From: UMGS75 sp051872775
Lineage (GTDB): Bacteria; Bacillota_I; Bacilli_A; ML615J-28; CAG-313
Direction of reading: 5' to 3'
DNA: 30,577 nucleotides
Assembly (NCBI GenBank): GCA_051872775.1
Contig: JBJEEE010000081.1
Span: forward strand, 1 to 30,577
Shown here: positions 14,843 to 22,916 of the stretch, piece by piece
How the letters are laid out: every line of letters starts with the position of its first letter
Position numbering within the stretch: position 1 is the first letter of the stretch
Position numbers and translations under genes: made by a program
Notes under the pieces: model-generated
The model's input: only the letters and a program-made list of their open reading frames with translations
Told to the model about the DNA's origin: nothing
Databases searched by the model: none

Positions 14843-16351
14843 ATGAAAAAAAATCTATTATCTTTCTTTATGGCTTTAGTGTGTGTGTTTGCTTTAGTTA
14901 GTTGCACAGGCTCTAAAACACATAAGATTATCTATGAATTAGATGGTGGAATTAATGATGTAAATAATCCAACCGAATATAAAGAAGGAGACGTTATAAC
15001 ATTAAAACCAGCTACAAAAGAAGGTTACAACTTTATTAGTTGGACTTATGAAGGTAATGTAATAACTGAAATTAATTCAGAAATGACTACAGATATTACT
15101 TTAGTTGCAAATTTTAGATTAAAATTCAATGGTACAACTCCTATTACTGATTCTTATAAATTAGATGCAGATTATGCAAATAAAGATTATTTTGAAGATG
15201 GAATTGGTGTTGTAACTGTTGTTCAATATGTAGATGGTGATACAACCATATTCCGTACAAAAAATGGTCACAGTATTACTGTTCGTTATCAAGGTATTGA
15301 TACACCTGAATCAACCTATACAGTAGAACCTTGGGGGTTTGCTGCATCAAATCATACTAAAGAAACTTTAAAAAAAGCTAAAGAAATAGTATTACAAACA
15401 GACGACGGAAATCCTGGTAAAGATAATGCTGACACGACAGGAAAAAGATATCTTGCGTGGGTTTGGGCAGATGGAAGATTATTAAATCTTGAATTAGTTG
15501 AACTTGCACTAGCTCATTCAAAAGCAGCATCTACAACACTTAAATCATATTTTGATGAAGCAGTAAAATCAGGTGTTTCATCAAAAGCTAGAATTTATGG
15601 TGAAAAAGATCCAGATTTTGATTATTCAACAGAGTATGAAGAAATCTCTTTAAAAGATTTACATGAAAAATATGGTACTGCTTCCGCAATCAATAAAGAA
15701 CTAGACAAAGGTAAAAAAGTAAAAGTATCTGGTACAATTGTTAGAAGACTAGGTGTTACATCAGCTTATTTACAACAAGTATATATCGATGAATCAACTG
15801 GTGAAGAACATATATATGGCGTTTATCTATATGGTGGATTCAACGAAAACAACCGATTAAATGTTGGATATTCGGTTATTGTAACCGGTACAATTAGTTA
15901 TTATGGTGGTGCCTTACAGATTTCAGATGTATCAACATCTCATGTAAAAGTACAATCAATGACTGATCAAGATAAAGTTAAAAAAATTGAACCAGAAGAT
16001 TTAAGTGCATATTTAAAAGATGAAATGCATATTGGAAATCTTATTCAAATAAACACTCCAATAACAATTACAAGAACATATGATGCTGATGAAACAAATG
16101 CGTTCTCATTAAATGGTACATATGTTGATAATAACGGAAAAACCCAAACTCTTTCTATTAGAATAGATAAAAACGTTACATTAAAAGATGAAAATGGTGA
16201 TCGTATTACTTCTGGTGAATACTTTGTAGGTAAGAAGTTATCATCATTAACCGCAATAGTTGGCTATTATGATCCTACCCAAGATGATGTTCATAATGGA
16301 TATGTTCAACTATTACTTGTTTCAACAGCTGATTATAAATTAGCTGACTAA
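14843..16351 (+). CDS. Surface SNase-type nuclease lipoprotein with InlB-like repeat and OB-fold region
   Basis: A 502-residue lipoprotein (signal peptide ending LVSC, Cys21). Residues ~28-92 match an InlB-type/Listeria-Bacteroides repeat (IIYELDGG..., GYNFISW, TLVANF). Residues ~119-255 are a staphylococcal-nuclease domain with the key residues visible: D131 and D133 in VDGDT (calcium ligands), R148, D153 and E156 in RYQGIDTPE, and R202 in KRYLAWVW, matching R35, D40, E43 and R87 of S. aureus nuclease by spacing. Residues ~288-365 are OB-like (KVKVSGTIVRR..., VGYSVIVTGTISYYGGALQI), and the C-terminal part may be a second one. It should cleave extracellular DNA and/or RNA in a calcium-dependent way. 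Its operon position links digestion to uptake; mycoplasma surface nucleases are known to sit beside ABC transporter genes. Confidence 0.92.
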   Translation: MKKNLLSFFMALVCVFALVSCTGSKTHKIIYELDGGINDVNNPTEYKEGDVITLKPATKEGYNFISWTYEGNVITEINSEMTTDITLVANFRLKFNGTTPITDSYKLDADYANKDYFEDGIGVVTVVQYVDGDTTIFRTKNGHSITVRYQGIDTPESTYTVEPWGFAASNHTKETLKKAKEIVLQTDDGNPGKDNADTTGKRYLAWVWADGRLLNLELVELALAHSKAASTTLKSYFDEAVKSGVSSKARIYGEKDPDFDYSTEYEEISLKDLHEKYGTASAINKELDKGKKVKVSGTIVRRLGVTSAYLQQVYIDESTGEEHIYGVYLYGGFNENNRLNVGYSVIVTGTISYYGGALQISDVSTSHVKVQSMTDQDKVKKIEPEDLSAYLKDEMHIGNLIQINTPITITRTYDADETNAFSLNGTYVDNNGKTQTLSIRIDKNVTLKDENGDRITSGEYFVGKKLSSLTAIVGYYDPTQDDVHNGYVQLLLVSTADYKLAD

Positions 16352-16411
16352 TTATTAAGGTATTAATTAAATTAATTAATATAATGCATACAAATAGGAG
16401 GAAAAGAAAGT

Positions 16412-19400
16412 ATGTCTATTACCAAACTTGGAAAAAAGTTAGGTTGTTTATTAGTAGCTCTACTTATGGTTTTTGCAATCGTTAGTTGTACAACAACAGT
16501 TGAAGATCCAGCAAAAGTAGAAGCTCAAGCTCACAATAGTGAAATCTATGAAAAAATTTATTGGGATAGCTCTGCAATGGTTGACATTACAGCAAGCAAA
16601 TTAGTATTAATAACAACAACTAAGTACGCAGATACAGTTGTTTCATGGGAAAGTTCAGAACCAAGCGTAATTTCACCTACTGGTGCTGTTACAAGACCAA
16701 GTTATGATCATGAAAATGCTACACTTGTTAACCCTTCTGATCCAGAAGATACAAGCAAACATGTTGAAGTTAAATTAACTGCTGTTATTACAACTACTTA
16801 CAGTGAAGATAAAGCAATCGTTAATAGAAAAGAATTCAAATTTACAGTTCTTTGCTTAGACGAAAGTTTAGATTTTGGTACAATCGCAGAAGTTAAAGCT
16901 CATGCATATCAATATATTTATGAAGAACAAAACGTAGAAAAAGGCTTAGTAAGCAATAGCTCTGTTACATACAGTGTTGGATTCTATGCAAAAGTTACAG
17001 CTATTCTTAATGCATCAGGTGCAGGTCAATTCATGGTTCATGATGGAACAGAAGGTATCTATGTATATAATAATTCTGTTGAAGGATTAAAAGTTGGCGA
17101 TACAGTATTAGTATATGGTAACATTTATTCTTACTATGGAAGTCTTCAAGTAGGATCAAATATTACTGTATCTGTAGTTGAAGATCGTGGTATTGAAGTT
17201 CCTGATTACACAACAATTAGTGTTCAAGAATGGGAAGATAGTTTTGAAATTGGTTACCTTGGTGGTAAATTATATTCAATCTATGCTAAACTTGAAACTG
17301 GATCTAATGGTTTAACTAGTGACAGTTATCGTTTAGTAGACCCTTATACTGGTGAAGTTGCATGGGTTTATTATAAATCTTATAATGCTGAACAAGAAGC
17401 AGTATTAAAACAATATGTTGGCAAATATGTTACTATTACTGGTGTTACATATGATAGAGATTCACGTATCGTTAAGAACCATTTATTATGGGATGGTGGA
17501 ATTGAAGAAGCAGAAGCTCCAGTATTAAGTGATGAACAAAAAGTAAGCCAAGTAAAAGCTGCTCTTGCAGAACTTGGTGGCGAATATGCATCAGGTGCAG
17601 CTCTTGAGTTCCCTACTGAAAATGCTGAATTTGGCGCAACAGTTGCATGGGACATTCCAGCAGAAGCTCCTTATAAAGATGGTAAAGTATCAATCGTTGA
17701 TGCTAAAACATCATTTGTCGCAAAAGCAACAATCACTGTAAATGGTACAGTTGATACAGTAGAAGTAACAATCACAGTTAAACCTGTTGAAAAAGTAACA
17801 ATTGCTGAAGCAATCGAAAAAGATGCTGATTCAGTTGTTCAATTAAGTGGTACAGTTGAAGCAATCTTTGGTTCAAAAGGTTACTACTATCTAAAAGATA
17901 GCACTGGCACTATCTTAGTATACTTACAAACAAGTAATGGTATTACAGTTGGTGGCGAAACAGTTACACTAACAATTGGTGATAAATTAACTTTAACTGG
18001 TAAAACAGCCGTATTTAACGGTACTCCTCAAATTGGTTCATTAATTTCTTATGATGCACATGAAGTTGCTGAATGGGAAATCTCTGCTCCAACTGAAACT
18101 TCATTTGAAGAAATAGCTGCATTTACAAGCGAAACAGCTCCTTATGGTAAATATTTAATGTTAAGAGGCTTAATTAAAACTGATGGAAATTTCTATTTAT
18201 TCAGTAATGGTGAAGTATCAATCAGTTTATACAACTCAACAGTTCCTCAAACATTAAAAGACATCGCTGATACAGAAACAGAAGCAACATTATTCTTCTA
18301 TTATTATGGAAATAGTAAAGCTGATTATAGTGGCACAATTCGTGTTATCTTCTCTGGTCGTGAAGGTGAATACTTCATCGGTGAAGAAGAAGTAGTTATT
18401 CCTGCAGGAAGACAAGAAGTAAAAACTTCATTTGAAGTAAAATCATTTGCAGAATTAAACGCATTAGTTCCAGAAGCTGGAAACACAACAACTGAAAAAT
18501 ACTATGTTGCAGGATATGTAAAATCAATTGTAAATGCTACATATGGAAATATCTACATTGAAAATGCAGACGCATCAGAAGAATTCTACATTTATGGTAT
18601 TTACAGTTTTGATGGTGCTGTAAGATTTGACGCTTTAAAAACAAAACCTGCAGAAGGACAAGCTGTAGTTCTATATGGTGTTGTTACAAACTATAATGGA
18701 ACTATTGAAATGAAAAATGCTTGGTTAGTTCAACTTGATGATGTTGTATTTGAAGCAAGTGAAGAACCTGAACCAGAACCAAATCCAGACCCAGTTGAAG
18801 TAACAACTGCAGAAGCTGTAGCTCTTGAAGATGGAACAGCTGTAATTGTTACAGGTATTGTTACAAAAATTAATACTGCATATAGTGAAACTTACAACAA
18901 TATTTCATTAACAATTAAAGATGAAGCAGGCGAACTTTATATCTATCGTTTAACTGGTAATTACAATGTTGGTGATGAACTTAAGATCACTGGTACTGTT
19001 GGATCATATAATGGTGAAAAGCAAATCGCTGCTGGCGCAACAGCAGAAGTATTATCTACTGGTAATGTAATTGTAGAACCTGAAAATTGTGTTACAATTT
19101 CATTTGCAGATAAAGCTAACAGAACAGTTTTCACAACTGAACAACAAGTATGGGTTCAAAATGGTATTACAGTAACTAATGACAAAGCAAATTCAACTAA
19201 TAATGTTGCAGACTATGCAGGTCCAGCTAGATTCTATGCTCACTCAAATATTAAAATTGAATATGAAGGTGAATTTACTAAAATAGTTATTTCAACAAAT
19301 TCAAAACATTTTAGATCATTAGAAATTGCCGGTGCAAAAGTTACTATTGACGGCAGCACATGTACAATCGAATTTGAAGCTCCTGTTTCTTCAGTAGTTA

Positions 19401-19459
19401 TTGAAGATTTAGCTGCCCAAGTTCGTTTTGACGAAATCAAAATTTACCCAGCTGAATAA
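16412..19459 (+). CDS. Very large lipoprotein with repeated OB-fold-like and Ig-like modules
   Basis: A 1015-residue lipoprotein (signal peptide ending IVSC, Cys26). Visible modules: an atrophied bacterial Ig-like domain (~45-147; VSWESSEPSVISPTGAVTRP), an OB-like unit (~185-256; FMVHDGTEGIYVY, GDTVLVYGNIYSYYGSLQV), a second (~264-358), another Ig-like domain (~374-459), further OB-like units (~461-544, ~560-653, ~673-780), an acidic/Pro linker (EEPEPEPNPDPVE, ~784-797), a last OB-like unit (~797-885) and a C-terminal beta-sandwich-like domain (~890-1015). Repeated KVGDTVLVYG / IGDKLTLTGK / VGDELKITGT motifs mark the OB units. OB-fold arrays accompany extracellular nucleases such as YhcR, so nucleic-acid binding is plausible, but it has no catalytic motif I recognise. 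A strong TAGGAGG ribosome site precedes it; a terminator follows. Confidence 0.88.
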   Translation: MSITKLGKKLGCLLVALLMVFAIVSCTTTVEDPAKVEAQAHNSEIYEKIYWDSSAMVDITASKLVLITTTKYADTVVSWESSEPSVISPTGAVTRPSYDHENATLVNPSDPEDTSKHVEVKLTAVITTTYSEDKAIVNRKEFKFTVLCLDESLDFGTIAEVKAHAYQYIYEEQNVEKGLVSNSSVTYSVGFYAKVTAILNASGAGQFMVHDGTEGIYVYNNSVEGLKVGDTVLVYGNIYSYYGSLQVGSNITVSVVEDRGIEVPDYTTISVQEWEDSFEIGYLGGKLYSIYAKLETGSNGLTSDSYRLVDPYTGEVAWVYYKSYNAEQEAVLKQYVGKYVTITGVTYDRDSRIVKNHLLWDGGIEEAEAPVLSDEQKVSQVKAALAELGGEYASGAALEFPTENAEFGATVAWDIPAEAPYKDGKVSIVDAKTSFVAKATITVNGTVDTVEVTITVKPVEKVTIAEAIEKDADSVVQLSGTVEAIFGSKGYYYLKDSTGTILVYLQTSNGITVGGETVTLTIGDKLTLTGKTAVFNGTPQIGSLISYDAHEVAEWEISAPTETSFEEIAAFTSETAPYGKYLMLRGLIKTDGNFYLFSNGEVSISLYNSTVPQTLKDIADTETEATLFFYYYGNSKADYSGTIRVIFSGREGEYFIGEEEVVIPAGRQEVKTSFEVKSFAELNALVPEAGNTTTEKYYVAGYVKSIVNATYGNIYIENADASEEFYIYGIYSFDGAVRFDALKTKPAEGQAVVLYGVVTNYNGTIEMKNAWLVQLDDVVFEASEEPEPEPNPDPVEVTTAEAVALEDGTAVIVTGIVTKINTAYSETYNNISLTIKDEAGELYIYRLTGNYNVGDELKITGTVGSYNGEKQIAAGATAEVLSTGNVIVEPENCVTISFADKANRTVFTTEQQVWVQNGITVTNDKANSTNNVADYAGPARFYAHSNIKIEYEGEFTKIVISTNSKHFRSLEIAGAKVTIDGSTCTIEFEAPVSSVVIEDLAAQVRFDEIKIYPAE

Positions 19460-19475
19460 TTAATAAACTTAATAT

Positions 19476-19508
19476 AGACTATCAAGATTTCTTGATAGTC
19501 TTTTATTT
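19476..19508 (+). terminator. Rho-independent terminator of the ABC-nuclease operon
   Basis: A perfect 10-bp stem GACTATCAAG (19477-19486) / CTTGATAGTC (19491-19500), loop ATTT, then TTTTATTTT. An outer A-T pair extends it by one. Confidence 0.9.
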
Positions 19509-19535
19509 TGCGTTTTAAAAAAAATATGATATAAT
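19508..19535 (+). promoter_or_regulatory. Probable promoter of the DHH-DHH-surE operon
   Basis: A perfect -10 TATAAT (19530-19535) with a weak -35 TTGCGT (19508-19513), 16-base spacer, directly after the preceding terminator. CAAGGAGG (19543-19550) is the ribosome site for the first gene. Confidence 0.55.
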
Positions 19536-19557
19536 ACTCTATCAAGGAGGTAGTGCT

Positions 19558-20502
19558 ATGTATCAAGAAATATATAATAAAATAAAACAAGCAAATACCA
19601 TTATTATCCATAGACACTCAAGACCTGATGGAGATGCATTAGGTTCGCAATTGGGGCTAAAAGAGGCCATAAAATCAACGTTTCCAGAAAAAAGCGTATT
19701 TGTTGTTGGAGATGAAACAGAACGTTTAAAATGGATGGGTAAAATGGATGATATACAAGATGATATATATAACGATGCTTTAGTAATAGTAGTTGATAGT
19801 GGGGCAGAAAAACTAATATGTGATGATAGATACAAAAAAGGTAAATATCTCATAAAAATAGATCATCATATTCCTCAAGGAGATTACGGAGATTTAATGT
19901 TAGTGGACACCTCATTTGAAAGTTGTGCTGGCATTATTGCTGATTTTATCATCAATACGCCACTTAAACTAAATAGCCTAGCTGCTTCTTTATTGTTTGT
20001 GGGAATTGTCACTGATAGTGGAAGATTTAGATACTCATCAACAACATCAAGAACATTCCAAATAGTAAGTAAATTATATGAGTACAACATTAATACAGAA
20101 TATATATATAATAAAATATACACAGAAAAACTAGCAACTGTTAAATTAAGAGCAGAATTAGTTTCTAAATTTCAAATAACAGAATATGGTGTAGCTTACT
20201 TAATCAACACAAAAGAAGATATTGAACAATATAAAATTGGTATTTTTGATATATCTCGTGGTATGGTTAATATTATGTCAGGTATAGAAGAAATTAAAAT
20301 ATGGACAAATTTTTGTGAAGATGTAAATGGCGATATATATGTTGAGATTAGATCAAATGGACTAAACATAAATCAAGTAGCAGTCAAATTTGGCGGAGGA
20401 GGCCATCTTCAAGCAAGTGGCTGTACGATTAAAGATAAGTCTCAAATAATAGAAGTAATAAATGAATTAAATAATGTAATAAAGGAGAGTAGAAATGTTT
20501 GA
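19558..20502 (+). CDS. DHH/DHHA1 phosphoesterase (NrnA-like), first of a tandem pair
   Basis: A 314-residue DHH-superfamily phosphoesterase. Motif I is H20-SRP-D24-G-D26, motif II VIVVDSG, motif III D102-H103-H104, motif IV follows near TDSGRFRYS, and the DHHA1 domain has GGGGH (279-283) for substrate binding. All metal ligands are present. Family members degrade 2-5-mer RNA (nanoRNA) to mononucleotides, dephosphorylate pAp, or hydrolyse cyclic-di-AMP/pApA in stand-alone form. Without GAF/PAS or membrane domains, the NrnA-type nanoRNase/pAp phosphatase role is the better guess. Its last 8 bases overlap the start of a close paralogue. Confidence 0.92.
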   Translation: MYQEIYNKIKQANTIIIHRHSRPDGDALGSQLGLKEAIKSTFPEKSVFVVGDETERLKWMGKMDDIQDDIYNDALVIVVDSGAEKLICDDRYKKGKYLIKIDHHIPQGDYGDLMLVDTSFESCAGIIADFIINTPLKLNSLAASLLFVGIVTDSGRFRYSSTTSRTFQIVSKLYEYNINTEYIYNKIYTEKLATVKLRAELVSKFQITEYGVAYLINTKEDIEQYKIGIFDISRGMVNIMSGIEEIKIWTNFCEDVNGDIYVEIRSNGLNINQVAVKFGGGGHLQASGCTIKDKSQIIEVINELNNVIKESRNV

Positions 20503-21505
20503 GCATATTTTAGAAAAGATTAAAGAATATGATACTATCATTATTCATCGTCATATTCGCCCTGATGGTGATTGTATAGGATCACAATTTGGATTAAAGC
20601 GATTCTTAGAATATAATTTTCCGAATAAAAAGATATATGCAGTAGGAGACGAAGTACCAGACTATTTAACTCAACTTGGAACAAGTGATAGTGTTTCTCC
20701 AGATATATATAATGATGCTCTTGTAATTGTTGTAGATACTTCATTAGAAAAAAGAATATGTGATAGTAACTATAAATTAGGCAAATACATAATAAAAATA
20801 GACCATCATGATGATTCCCCTATGTTTGGTGATTATGAGTATGTTGATCCTCTTTCTCCTGCTTGTTGTGCTATACTAGCTCGGATGTTTAGGGAGTATG
20901 AATTAGAAGGCTATACTATTTCACTTGATTGTGCTAAAGCCTTATATACAGGAATAATCACTGATACAGGTAGATTTCGTTTTAGAGGAGTAACAGGCGA
21001 AACAATGACAAATGCCGGATATCTTTTAGATAAGGGAATTAATACTGATGAAGTGTTTACCAAATTATACATAAAATCGGTAGAGGAATTAAAACTCCAA
21101 GGTTATGTATATAATCATTTTAAAACAACAAAAAATGGGGTTGCATATATATATTTTACTAAAGAAATTATCGAAAAATATAAAGTAACCAAGGAAGAAG
21201 CAGCGAATTTGGTTAATTGCCTTGATTCTATTAAAGGATCGTTAATATGGGTTGCATTTGTCGACCAAATGCTACCACCTTCTGAAGAAGTAATTAACGA
21301 AAATGAATTGCCAGAAAACGAAATAAGAGTAAGAATTAGATCGAGATTTGTTTCTATTAATACAATTGCTACGCACTATCGTGGGGGTGGCCATCTCCAA
21401 GCTGCAGGAGCTACAATCTATTCTAAAAAAGAAATGAAAAATTTACTAAAAGAGTTAGACGATGCTTTATATATATATAAGAATGAACATCCGGAGGCAT
21501 TTTAA
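20495..21505 (+). CDS. DHH/DHHA1 phosphoesterase (NrnA-like), second of a tandem pair
   Basis: A 336-residue paralogue of the preceding protein with the same motif set: HRHIRPDGD, VIVVDTS, IDHH, TDTGRFRFR and RGGGH. Large blocks are shared (for example DIYNDALVIVVD), showing a tandem duplication. It differs by a ~15-residue acidic insertion (PPSEEVINENELPENE) in the DHHA1 region, which could change substrate length preference. AAAGGAGAG lies upstream of its ATG inside the first gene. Its TAA overlaps the surE start (TAATG), so the three genes are tightly coupled. Retention of all catalytic residues in both copies argues for divided duties rather than decay. Confidence 0.92.
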   Translation: MFEHILEKIKEYDTIIIHRHIRPDGDCIGSQFGLKRFLEYNFPNKKIYAVGDEVPDYLTQLGTSDSVSPDIYNDALVIVVDTSLEKRICDSNYKLGKYIIKIDHHDDSPMFGDYEYVDPLSPACCAILARMFREYELEGYTISLDCAKALYTGIITDTGRFRFRGVTGETMTNAGYLLDKGINTDEVFTKLYIKSVEELKLQGYVYNHFKTTKNGVAYIYFTKEIIEKYKVTKEEAANLVNCLDSIKGSLIWVAFVDQMLPPSEEVINENELPENEIRVRIRSRFVSINTIATHYRGGGHLQAAGATIYSKKEMKNLLKELDDALYIYKNEHPEAF

Positions 21506-22218
21506 TGAAAGTATTAGTAGTAAATGATGATGGCGTAAAATCGGAAGGAATTAAATTTTTAGTTGAAAAGCTTTATAAGTATTGTGAAAAAATTTGGGTT
21601 GTAGCCCCTATGGAAGAAAAATCAGCAACAAGTCATTCTTTGACAATAAGACAAGGTTTATCATATAAGAAGTTAGATAATATATATAAAGATGTCGAAA
21701 CATATGCGATTAGTGGGTCTCCTGCTGATTGTGTATCGTTTGCATACAGTTATTTTAAATTTGATTTCGATACAGTGTTTTCAGGTGTAAATAGAGGATA
21801 TAATTTAGCCGATGATATTATCTATTCTGGTACAATTGCAGGCGCAAGCGAAGGTATAATGAAAGGAAAAAGAGGAGTAGCAGTATCTTGCAAATATGAC
21901 TCTTTTGAAGCTCTAAATCAATTTGATAATGTAATGGAGTATCTACTTAACAGTCAATTATGGAATGAAAAAGTATTAATTAATATAAATATTCCAAAAG
22001 ACGCAAAAGGTATCAAGATTACGCACCAAGCTAAAAGCACCTATCAAATTGAATTTATTAGAAAAGAAGATGGTTTATTATATTCAAGCTGTGACACATC
22101 TTATCCCTTAGTTGGGGATGATAATGGAGATTTACAAACCATAAAACAAGGATATATATCTATATCTCCACTTACAATAGATTCAACTGATTATAATATA
22201 TATAATAAATATCATTAA
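21505..22218 (+). CDS. surE: 5'/3'-nucleotidase SurE
   Basis: A 237-residue protein with the SurE opening MKVLVVNDDGVKSEGIKFL (metal ligands D8, D9), the loop around ATSHSLT, GSPADCV, and the signature SGVNRGYNLADDIIYSGTIAGA. SurE removes phosphate from nucleoside monophosphates and can act on short polyphosphates. It is translationally coupled to two oligonucleotide-degrading DHH genes, which suggests a route from short RNA or imported oligonucleotides to nucleosides. Length is typical for the family (~240-260). Confidence 0.95.
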   Translation: MKVLVVNDDGVKSEGIKFLVEKLYKYCEKIWVVAPMEEKSATSHSLTIRQGLSYKKLDNIYKDVETYAISGSPADCVSFAYSYFKFDFDTVFSGVNRGYNLADDIIYSGTIAGASEGIMKGKRGVAVSCKYDSFEALNQFDNVMEYLLNSQLWNEKVLININIPKDAKGIKITHQAKSTYQIEFIRKEDGLLYSSCDTSYPLVGDDNGDLQTIKQGYISISPLTIDSTDYNIYNKYH

Positions 22219-22256
22219 TAAAAAATTTACTTCATATAATTTAAAGGGGTATTTAT

Positions 22257-22460
22257 ATGAAGCAAATATTAACAAAATTTCTAAATATATTTAAATGGAT
22301 ATTAAAATCTTTTTTATTTGGTATCGTTACACTATTCATTTTTAATTTTATTGGATCATACATTAATCTAAATATACCAGTAAATATAATTACAATTTTT
22401 ATTATTGGTATTTTACGTATTCCTGGTCTTGCGGCAATAATGATATATAATATTCTATGA
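22257..22460 (+). CDS. BofA-like small membrane protein (pro-sigmaK processing inhibitor family)
   Basis: A 67-residue hydrophobic protein with two membrane segments. The C-terminal pattern LNIPVNIITIFIIGILRIPGLAAIMIYNIL matches the BofA family (VN-x-hydrophobic-GI-x-GIPG-L). In Bacillus BofA holds the SpoIVFB protease inactive in the mother-cell membrane, and bofA lies just downstream of recR; here it lies ~12 kb from recR with the ABC operon and DHH-surE in between. AAAGGGG (22242-22248) is the ribosome site. Its stop overlaps the next start (ATGA). In a genome of unknown sporulation ability its role could be different. Confidence 0.75.
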   Translation: MKQILTKFLNIFKWILKSFLFGIVTLFIFNFIGSYINLNIPVNIITIFIIGILRIPGLAAIMIYNIL

Positions 22461-22843
22461 GTATGACACAACTTACATTTTCCTTAACGGATAATATAGG
22501 TAACGAACTATTCTTTATAACTGAAGCTAATATTTTAGATAGTCCTCATTTAAAAATTATTACATTTATTGAACAGACAGATTTAGAATTAAAAACAAAA
22601 GTATTAATATACGACAATCATATAGAGTTGTATCGAACAGGCTTGATATCAATGTCACTTGATTTTTATTTAAGCAAGCATACTAAAGCAATAATCAAAT
22701 CAAGTTATGGATACGAAATATCAATGGAAAATAGAACGCTAGAATTAAACATACAAAAAAACGAAATATATATTGTATATCAAACCTCAAATGATATGGA
22801 AAAAGGAATAATTCATACACTAAAGATGATGTGGGAAAAATAA
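22457..22843 (+). CDS. DUF1934 family protein (YwiB-like, calycin-type beta-barrel)
   Basis: A 128-residue protein made almost entirely of predicted beta strands: LTFSLTDNIGNELFFITEA, LKIITFIEQ, KVLIYDNHIELYRTG, then AIIKSSYGYEISMENRTLELNIQKNEIYIVYQTS. This fits the YwiB/DUF1934 barrel, whose molecular function I do not know. In Bacillus ywiB lies close to argS and rpoE; here rpoE is the next gene, which supports the call. The ATG at 22457 overlaps the bofA-like stop; a second ATG at 22463 is an alternative. Confidence 0.75.
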   Translation: MSMTQLTFSLTDNIGNELFFITEANILDSPHLKIITFIEQTDLELKTKVLIYDNHIELYRTGLISMSLDFYLSKHTKAIIKSSYGYEISMENRTLELNIQKNEIYIVYQTSNDMEKGIIHTLKMMWEK

Positions 22844-22856
22844 AAAAGATAATAAT

Positions 22857-22885
22857 TTGCAATTTAAAAAAAAATATAGTATAAT
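22857..22885 (+). promoter_or_regulatory. Promoter of rpoE
   Basis: -35 TTGCAA (22857-22862), 17-base spacer, perfect -10 TATAAT (22880-22885), followed by AGGGAGG (22901-22907) before the start codon. Confidence 0.75.
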
Positions 22886-22916
22886 TACATAAGAATATAT
22901 AGGGAGGATACATATT

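Noticed and set aside
16378..16385. TATAAT before the 1015-residue lipoprotein as an internal promoter
   Set aside because: No -35 box at 16-18 bases upstream, and TATAAT is frequent in such AT-rich spacers; the gene probably belongs to the ABC operon.
10001..19508. ABC-nuclease block as an integrated mobile element
   Set aside because: No transposase, integrase, tRNA gene or flanking direct repeats were seen; the AT content matches the surroundings.
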